DNA of 64,000 nucleotides from Mimachlamys varia. Taxonomy: Eukaryota; Mollusca; Bivalvia; Pectinida; Pectinidae. A model generated the notes under the pieces. That model saw nothing but the letters and a program-made list of their open reading frames with translations. It had not been told where the DNA came from and did not search any database. This document shows positions 55,820 through 64,000 of the stretch, in pieces; position 1 is the first letter of the stretch, and each line of letters starts with the position of its first letter. The DNA lies in the NCBI GenBank assembly GCA_947623455.1, contig OX392527.1:51566401-51630400 (forward strand), given 5' to 3'. Both the position numbers and the translations under genes were made by a program.

Positions 55820-58050
55820 AATTTATCACATCTTTAAAACCAGGATGACCAAGCTTTGTCAACATTCATATTCATGTTCCGAAAAGGTGTAAGTTTCTAT
55901 TCAACGTCATCTCTCATTTGAGCTGTTTGCTTTTTCCCATAGACGTATGGTACGCCTTAAAGTTTTTTTTTTATAGACGGAGTTTATATATAACTGTCGA
56001 TAAGGATAATATATATTGTGGTCTGATACACCTTGGATTACCTTTCATTTTTTAACCAATGAAGGGATGTTTTTAAGAAGAAATCCAGAGTATTGTTACC
56101 CTTGGTGGGGAAATTCACTCACTGATTAAAGCAAAGATTTATCATATATGACTGGAAAACAACAAACATTGCTCAAATATATGAAAAAAAAATTAAAAAA
56201 AAAAAACGATCATACAAATTACCGTCACATATCAGGGACATTTATTATATATGATCAAAATGACTCTTTGACTGAACAGACAAATGGCTTTTTGCTTTCA
56301 TGTCGCACTTATAATATTAAAGTACCACCAAAATATTATGGCAGTTCAAACATTGTTATTTTTTGCTCGCTTAATACCCGATACCAAAACTTTCTTCAGC
56401 AGTTCGTGTTTACTCATCACCGCAATGCAGTTCGTGTTTACTCATCACTTAACAAAACTAAAGAATTGACACCGAAAACAATATTTTTCAACAGAATGAT
56501 TCGATGTACAATCGACTTTAGACCGTCGCTTTCTGCAACGATCAGTTTTGTAGCCCAAGTTGTTGTCTAGACAAAGAAAACGTACGAAATAGTAAATGTT
56601 CGCGTAAACCACCACCCCTCGTTCGAGGAGAATCGCTTCGATTCAAAACTTTGGTCAGAATGTTACAGAAAACTACGGACCGTTGCAGCACAAATGAGGT
56701 ATCGATATGTCTAGAATTCAGTATGGTATATGCTCGTCACTATGAAATGCTTATGTAATGAGTATTTTCAGTGTCTTCCCTTTATTTTCACTTTCAACCA
56801 TTTTTCGGCCATTTTATACTCGTGTTACTTACCAACTGCAGACCACGTGATTCCCCATTGTGAAACTGCCTAACAAAATAATATTTGAAGTACTATTTTA
56901 ACTTACAGACTTGAATTACTTACAACATGAAAATTAATTTAAACGCCTTTCTTGGCAGTAAAAAGGCATTTGACACAGTATGGCTCTCTGGTTTACTGTG
57001 TCCAAAATACAAATATGTGAATTTCAACCGGTAATTTCAACAAAGCTTAAATATAAAAAAAAGAATATGGACACACTAAAACACACCAAAATAAAGAGTA
57101 CCAAAGCTTTCGTTAAACATTTGAAAGGAAACCAAATCTTGGCATTTTGGTGAACAAAAAGGAAAATCAAGACGAAATTAACCTAACGAAATGAAAAAAA
57201 AAAACTAAAAAAAAACAACAATGTTTTCCGTTACAAAATGTTAGGATGGAGAAAATGATGCCAAATGTTAAATCTTTTTTTACTTGAAATAGCTAAATCA
57301 ATCAATAAACCCAAAAGTGCTACATAATTGAAATTTACTCCCTCCCCAAAAGTCAATTAAATGATGACAGTTGAATGATAAAAAAACTTATACATCAGGT
57401 ATTCTTTACATACTCCATGTAAGATATAAAAATGAAAAATTAATATTACCTGGTAAATATGTGAATCTCGGGAATCCGCGTAAAAGCTTGGAAATACACT
57501 GCAAAGCTCTGAAATCCTGAGTGAAGTTAGAAATCCTTGGTGAAGCACGAAATTAGAGAAACCTCTTTCGGCTTTTGTATTTGTTTTAGCTCTTTTCTAA
57601 ATATTGTGCCTCCTACCTCTCCCATATGACAAAATGTGAAAAAAAAAACAATAATAAAACCCAAAACAAAGAGACAAAAGCATCTATCAATTATATATAT
57701 TTTAAATCCATAAAGCTAAGACGCAGTTTTCTTCTTATGACGTAATGTATATACCTAAAGGAAAGAAAAACATTATGGTAATTAGTTAAACAGAAAAAGA
57801 AGCACTTCTGATCATGACAAAGACTTCTGTTGGTGATGCTGGTTCTTTAAAAGTTTAAATATCGTGACCAGCTGAACAAGAAATGACGAAATAATGAATT
57901 ATGCATGTGTTAAAATTCACTTGATTACTGGTTTTACATGCTATACAAAATTATCTTGTCATCATAAATAGCTCAACTTAAATTATACAAACTTGTAAAC
58001 ATCCGCCATAATAAGCATTGTCATCTTCCCTGGCTTTCTAGTGAAGGCTC
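55820..58050. other. intergenic sequence, no gene supported
   Basis: AT-rich DNA with A-runs. A frame of 140 residues at 56148-56570 has no recognisable motif. A short repeat, cagttcgtgtttactcatca, occurs twice near 56400-56450. The only recognisable piece is the reverse transcriptase relic at 56932-57020. Confidence 0.5.
56932..57020 (+). pseudogene. reverse transcriptase relic
   Basis: The plus-strand frame reads INLNAFLGSKKAFDTVWLSG and continues LLCPKYKYV. SKKAFDTVW...GLL is the catalytic-aspartate motif region (A) of non-LTR reverse transcriptases. Nothing else of the element is recognisable on either side. Confidence 0.6.
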
Positions 58051-58053
58051 CTC

Positions 58054-58280
58054 TTAAAGGCCCAATATACGTAACTTCAGGGAAATTTTCGTGATTTTCA
58101 AAAATTCTGAAAAAAAATCCAGTTTATAACCATGCAAAAATAAGCCTAAAACAAAGCAAACCTGAGCGGTAACTAACAAGAAACTCTTGACAAAAAATCC
58201 AAAAAATTGAAAATAATTCTGGTGGGGCCCACGAAATGGACGCCGAGTTTTGCCGAAAGTTACGGATATTGGGCCTTTAA
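58054..58280 (+). mobile_element. TTAA-flanked MITE, copy D, internally deleted
   Basis: TTAAAGGCCCAATATACGTA opens it at 58054 and ttacggatattgggccttta plus a closes it at 58280. The interior jumps from ggtggggcccac to gccgagttttgccgaaag, so about 170 bp of the full element is missing. Confidence 0.85.
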
Positions 58281-58510
58281 TCTTGGATTGAAAATATTAA
58301 AAAATAGTACATATAATTCATATAGGCGTAATGTTTAACATTAATTAAATATAAAAAAAAAAAAAATGTAGATAATACTTTGTAGCAGGTTTGTGTTTGA
58401 ATTATATGTTTCAAGTGTTTATATTGGTATGAGTGAACCATTTTATATCCACTATAGAAGGACTTCAGTTTCAAAACAAATTATTCTGGTAAATGATTTT
58501 TTTAACTATA

Positions 58511-60021
58511 TTAAATAAATAAGAGAATACCGAAGTGTCAACATAATCATAATCCAAACTCAAAATCAATTAAACCAGGGGCAAAAAAATTGAACAAAGG
58601 AAAGATTTACATGGAGACCCTTGCAAAAGTACAAGAGAATAAGACCAGGTGTTCCGGAAGAGTAAGCGTCTTCTGCTTCATCGACGACACCCGCTATGCA
58701 AATCTTTGTCACATCCAAGTAAACATCAAGTTCTCAAAATGAGAACCGAGTATCATTTTCAATCACAACAAGTAAACACACTAATAAGCATACTCAAAAA
58801 CGTCCATCTTCATATCACTTAAAGATACAGAATATTTCTCAATGAGACAAAGATGGCGACTATAAAACTTGCCCATAGTACTGATCAACCTGCATCTCTC
58901 GAATCCCAAGTGTACCATAGCATCACATATCAATCTTGAATGCGGCATTACGTTTGCATTTATATTTCAGATTGAATATATCAGAACAGTTTTGATGTAC
59001 AATATATACAGACACTGGGTTTAGGAATTAAAATGAAGCTGAGTAATATAACTAAACATTTATATAATATCAACCACATCAAAGATATAAATCTAGCTGG
59101 ATATAAGCAAATGTTTTTTTTACTGTTATTTGGTTTACATTATTACTTCGTGAGGACACTTAAATTGCATTTTGAAAATTACACAGCAGTTTTGCTGTAC
59201 ATATATACAGATAATGGATGTAAGGTTTATGATAAAGCTGATTAATATGACTAAACATTTGTATAACGTTATGCAATCAAACATCTTACATTCTTTAAAA
59301 TTCAAAGATCTTATAATGAAATACAATTTTTAAACCCATCCGTCATCCTTGTTATTATAAGTGACAAACCCAAGCCATTTTAGATATACATCTGAAAATT
59401 TTATTACAAACTTTGTCTACCTTTTAAGCCATTAGCCAACAAAAAATTTACACAATTGATGCAATTTCCTAAAAATAGTCCAATTATCAGTGACAACTGG
59501 CATTTTATTTCAAAATTACGTAGTCCTTTCTTGAAAGTCTCAATCATATGATATTAAAATGTCGCAGTTGATTCGTTTTTTTAGGGCTTGCTCTGAATAT
59601 TGAAATTTTCCTGATAGATGTCAACTGCTGAAAAACTTATGGCACAGGGATTCGAGAGATGCAGGTTGATGATGAAGAAACTATGGGCAAGTTTTATAGG
59701 CGCAATCTTGGTCTTATTGAAACATATTCTGTATCTTTGTGTGATATGAAGATGGACGTTATTAAGTTTGCTTATTAGTGTGCTTTTTTGTTGGGACTGA
59801 CAATGATGACTCGGTTCTCATTTTGAGGACTTGATTTTTACTTGGATGTGACCAAGAAGCAGAAAACACATGTTCTTCCGGAGCACCTTGTCTTATTCTC
59901 TTGTGCTTTTACGAGGGTCTCCATGTAAATCTTCCTTTTGTTCATATTTTGCCTCTTGTTTAATCGATTCTGAGTTCGGATTATGGTTTTGTTGACGCTT
60001 CGCTATTCTCTAATTATTTTT
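58511..60021. mobile_element. long inverted repeat, arms about 370-400 bp
   Basis: 58511-58908 matches 59652-60021 in reverse complement over most of its length: agagaataccgaagtgtcaa with ttgttgacgcttcgctattc, catggagacccttg with gagggtctccatgtaaatc, and cctgcatctctcgaatccc with gggattcgagagatgcagg. The centre of about 740 bp contains a direct duplication (58990-59080 and 59198-59290). No long frame. Either a transposon with long terminal inverted repeats or an inverted duplication. Confidence 0.8.
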
Positions 60022-60394
60022 GATGAGATATGAAAATAATGGCAGCACTAACAAGCTGGTATACAGAAGATACAAATGTAATACTTCAAACAATACGACA
60101 TTTAATTCGCCGAGGCATAGACAAAGACATTGCCGAACAGCAATAAATAAAGCTAAATTACTGTATGTTAGTACTGTTATTCGGGACATTATGTGTACAC
60201 AGGTTTAGAGTTACAGAGGGCATAACACTATTACAATAATATAATTGTAATATCATGTGACTCAAAAGTTAGGATGCTGGTTTTGTTGACGTTTTGGTAT
60301 TATCTGAGTTTTTTTTGTGCTCAGATATAGGCTGTTAAATATCTTTATATTGACATTATATTTTAAAAGAAAGTTGAACACTTAACACACTTAA

Positions 60395-60760
60395 TCACAT
60401 GAAACCACATACATACACCCACACACAACAACAACCACACACACTCACACATTCACCCCCAACCCCAACCCCCACACATCACAACGCTTACCGTCACCCC
60501 CATACCATACACACCACCGCTTAACGTCACCCCCCCTACACACACACACCGTTTACCGTCACCCCCACCCCTCACTCACCACAACGCTTATCGTCACCCC
60601 ACCCCACACACACTACAACGCTTACCGTCATACCCCCTACACACACCGTTAACCGTCACCCCCACACACCACCCCACCAACCCCCACCACAACCCTTACC
60701 GTCACCCCCCCCCCTCAACACACACACACAAATACACGCGCGCACAAAAATAGACATGAT
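60395..60760 (+). repeat. CA/CCCC-rich minisatellite, irregular unit of about 40-50 bp
   Basis: The phrase cgcttaccgtcaccccc recurs at least six times, with variants (cgtttaccgtcaccccc, cgttaaccgtcaccccc, cgcttatcgtcacccca) separated by variable cacaca tracts. Strong strand asymmetry: the plus strand almost lacks G. Confidence 0.88.
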
Positions 60761-61214
60761 ACGTATTTACACATCCTCTCTCTCTATCTCTCATATACGC
60801 ATCCATCCACATATATATATATATCACATGGACATTCCTTGTATGTATATTGAACTTATTACATGGAACCTGTACATATTATTTTACGTATAACCATGAG
60901 CCATCAGTTTGATCATCATTGCACTATTTTCAATTTCTTCTTTTAATCATTTGTTTTTTGTTTGTTTTTTTGTACTTGTTCAAATACATTGCCATGTTTT
61001 TTAACAATCTCATATCTGTATATCTGTGTAGTAGTAAATTTCTCTCAAGGTACTTCTTAAATAAATGCACAATGGAACAATTTTTAACCCTTCTATTTGA
61101 AATGTGGTTATGTTTGTATATCGTAAAACCAATCAAAGACATCAGAATGTTTAATTCTTTGTACTTAATATCAACAATCTTGTATCCTATCAAACTGTTA
61201 TGCATATTTCTTAA

Positions 61215-61985
61215 ATGAATACTAACAAGATATTTCAGTAAAAAAATCGATTAAATTCCACAATGAATCTACGCATTGACATTCAATAAAGTAGTGCGTA
61301 TAATCATCCTTTACTTTACAAATACAGCATTTATCATTATCAATAATATTCCATCTTTTAAGTAGGCCTCCATTTGGAAGAATATTATGGAATAATTTCC
61401 ATTTGAACATTTTTTTCTTCGTTCTCAATTATAATACTATTATTGAATTCAAATAATCCACAATAAATCAAACCAATACTTTCTAATTCAAGCAGACTTT
61501 CCCATAGCTCTCTGCAGTGAGACATCGACTTCTCTTTTCCCACTAATGCCAAGTAAAGAAACTTATTGTTTACATTATCAATTTTAAATCCTACTCCTTT
61601 ATCAAAGACTAATAGATCCGTGCAAGTGTGTACATTTGCCCATGCATTATCTGCCTTGATCTTGTCTTTCCATTCTTTTGGTATTGCTTTCTTTACCTGA
61701 TTTACCTGACTTATCTAGTCTCTCTTTTCTTTCAACTGTTGGTAAATTTTAATTTCATCTAAACCACCATCATTATCAACTATATCGTTGACAAAGATTA
61801 ACCCAGATTCAATCCAGTTCTTGAAAATTAAAGAACTGTCATTAATTTTGATATATTTATTTCCCCAAATAATCTCCCGACGGATGTCCTTATAGTTATA
61901 TTCACCAACCGGTGTATCATCGTTTCTTAGTTTCAACCATGATTGTAAGACATTAATGAAATTCCTGAAATCTTTATTTGAATTA
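61215..61985 (-). mobile_element. decayed 3' part of a LINE ORF2
   Basis: The minus-strand frame starts near 61985 with NKDFRNFINVLQSWLKLRND. It crosses an in-frame TAG at 61715-61717 and continues QVKKAIPKEWKDKIKADNAW, then FLYLALVGKEKSMSHCRELW and LLELESIGLIYCGLFEFN. A frameshift near 61420 moves into the frame reading KMFKWKLFHNILPNGGLLKR, with the zinc-binding-like pattern CCIC...HYFIEC. This is the C-terminal region typical of a LINE ORF2. The reverse transcriptase is absent. It differs from the LINE at 26.9-30.0 kb. Confidence 0.8.
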
Positions 61986-63240
61986 AATCAATTTATTTTC
62001 TTTCTAATAACATTTTATTTATTACGAGGTGTTGTCATTTTACTAGTGACGACAAAAATTCAATAATTTAAACCATTCAACTTTTAATTAAGAGTGGGAC
62101 ATTTATGTGCCGACTCCGTTTTCTCGAGATTGTCATCACACACCAGACAATTCGACCTTTTTTCAAAAAACTTTAATTTGCCCGCTCCTAATGTATGTTT
62201 TCCTAAATAACTTTTTAAACTAGTTCAACATACTTTTATATAACCTTTGATGATATATTTTCAGAATATTAACATGTATTTTTTTATTTCGAGTGGGGCG
62301 AAAATGTACCGACTCTGACTTTCTCGGGGTCGACCCAATCTGAAACAAATTTTATAAACAACCTAAAAGATACGCTCAGTAGCTGTCCTCTACGATTAGT
62401 AACAACATTTTTGGCTGAATTTTATACTATTAACATCACATTAGAATGTTTTTTTTTGCTGATTTGTTAGGACCTTCGGCGTCCGATCAGCCGAAGGGAT
62501 TATATGCCTTTAATTCTTTTCATATTTTATGTATATTCTGTTTATGTGATGTAACGTGTATTTTATGTGTCTTAATAAAAGGGCGGATAGCCTTGAAAAT
62601 ATGACAATTTATTTGTCCGTACTATCGCTATTACTTCCACGATCATATATATATTGTGATGTGTATTACTTATTGAATCAATTTATTTTCTTTCTTATAA
62701 CTTTTTATTCTATTTCACTGTATTGTCATTTTACTACTGACGAAATCATTTCGGAATTTAAACCATTCAATTTTTAATTAGAGTGGGGCATTAATGTACC
62801 GACTCCGATTTTCACGAGATTGTCATCAAACACCAGACTGTTTGAATTTTTTAAACCACTTTATTTGCCCGCCACTAATGTAAATTTTTTTACAAACTTT
62901 TTATACTACTTCAATATACTTGTATTTAACTTTTGACGATAGATTTTCAGAATATTGACATCTATTTTTTTATTCCGAGTTGGACGAAAATGTTTCAACA
63001 TTTTTGACTGAATTAAATAATTGATAAACATCAATTTAGGATGTTTCTTTGCTGATTTAGAAGGTCGCCGAAGGGATTATAGGCAACATTTATCATTTAA
63101 ATCTAAAATTGTTTCATGTTTTATGTATATTTAATGTGTCTTGATAAAGGGGCGGATAGCCTTGAACATTTAACAATCTATTTGTCAGTACTATCGCTAT
63201 TACATTCACGATCATATATATACATTGTGATATATAATAG
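61986..63240 (+). repeat. tandem duplication, unit about 690 bp then about 577 bp
   Basis: The order aatcaatttattttctttct, taaaccattcaa, ccgactccg...cgagattgtcatca, gctgattt, ccgaagggattat, ggcggatagccttgaa and cacgatcatatat occurs twice: from 61986 and, 690 bp on, from 62676. The second unit is shorter because of internal deletions. The end of the unit is shared with the type II spacers of the gene cluster. Confidence 0.82.
62473..62497. repeat. CCTTCGGC hairpin, orientation 2
   Basis: Same 8-bp arms as 51304-51328, but with the loop and about 15 bp on each side reverse-complemented. The downstream sequence (ttttatgtatattctgtt) keeps its orientation. Confidence 0.85.
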
Positions 63241-64000
63241 ACGATTTGCCACAATGATCGAACTGTATATCGCTGCGACATCGAAACATGTTTTAGTGAT
63301 GCCGAGTTTTAACAGTGGTAATAGCCGAGGGCATTTCTGGTTAGGCGATTTGGTGACGTAGATCGTGAGGTCGAGGCCCTGTGAGGGCTCGGTTTAAACA
63401 TGTCTTCCTTTGGCATTTGTGTTTCTATGTTATTTATTTATCTGCCTATCTAACTATGTATCTATCTATCAATCTATCCTTTGTCCTTTTGTATGATTAA
63501 ATATTAATAACAAAACATACCACAAAGACAGTGGTTAACCCTCCAGGCTTTCACCTCTTGTGAGGTTTTATATACAGGATGTACATAAGATAAATGTTGA
63601 TAAAGTTACTGTGCCGAAATAATTAATAGAAAAACATTAGATAGAACAGACTTCTCTAGCGCTTCCACCTCCTTACATTCTCGTAATGTGCCTCTGAAGC
63701 GCCAAGTAGGAAGTATGTAATGGTATAATTCTCCTGAATATGTGTCATACAGCGAAAGGTTTTGAGAATCTGTATCGCCGTATTCTTTGATTGATTTCAA
63801 ATATCAAATATCAAAATGTCCCCTCTAGAACGCTAAGCCAGTGAGAGTTCAAAAAATTTGTCCAAAATACATCATACTCATGTTCCGGCTCGAGGATGAC
63901 CTGTGCAGAGTTGCTTGAGTTTCTGTCAGTATATACATTTTTTTTAAATATATGGAGCCGCGGCCCATTACAAAAAAAAAAAATAATCAGAGAATACCAA
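63241..64000. other. window end, simple repeats, no gene supported
   Basis: Contains an imperfect ATCT/ATTT microsatellite (about 63424-63480) and AT-rich sequence. A 64-residue minus-strand frame (63606-63800) has no recognisable motif. Confidence 0.5.

Noticed and set aside
63330..63400. A tRNA-like stretch (ggtgacgtagatcgtgaggt followed by cgaggccc)
   Set aside because: The B-box-like sequence lacks the required invariant bases, and no cloverleaf could be drawn.

Overview
This window is AT-rich, low-gene-density animal DNA, most likely from a bivalve mollusc. The evidence is spliced genes with GT-AG introns, frequent acatgta/catgtac strings, tRNA-derived SINE-like repeats, APE-type LINE remains and many small transposons with terminal inverted repeats. 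The species call is an inference from this style. I saw nothing bacterial, phage-like or CRISPR-like.

Positions 1-37.6 kb: the 5' part of one minus-strand gene, recognised as a CASKIN-type scaffold gene. Coding exon 1 is 37019-37115 and exon 2 is a 52-nt exon at 5158-5209. They join in phase across an intron of about 31.8 kb. Later exons should lie before position 1. The intron holds several minisatellites (30-bp units at 21.7 and 23.3 kb, the second with a 120-bp higher-order period), MITE families, a SINE, tRNA-like repeats and one 5'-truncated LINE with a long open reverse transcriptase frame (26.9-30.0 kb).

Positions 37.6-42.4 kb: intergenic, with paired CCACGGACTT hairpins, a broken coding-like relic, a hAT-like MITE and a 151-bp foldback.

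Positions 42.4-55.7 kb: the most interesting region. It is a tandem minus-strand array of a two-exon gene I do not recognise. Four copies each have a 247-nt coding exon 1 and a 398-nt coding exon 2 and encode 214 residues. A fifth copy keeps only exon 2. Each complete copy has two CRE-type bZIP sites about 134 bp upstream of its ATG. The array has two spacer types (I, I, II, II), and copies 2-5 carry a poly(A) signal almost touching the stop codon. The paired CREs and the small basic product would fit germ-cell expression, but that is inference.

Positions 55.8-64 kb: repeat-dominated DNA. It holds a reverse transcriptase relic, a deleted MITE copy, a 1.5-kb long inverted repeat, a CA/CCCC-rich minisatellite, a decayed LINE 3' part and a two-and-a-bit-copy tandem duplication. 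I found no supported host gene here.
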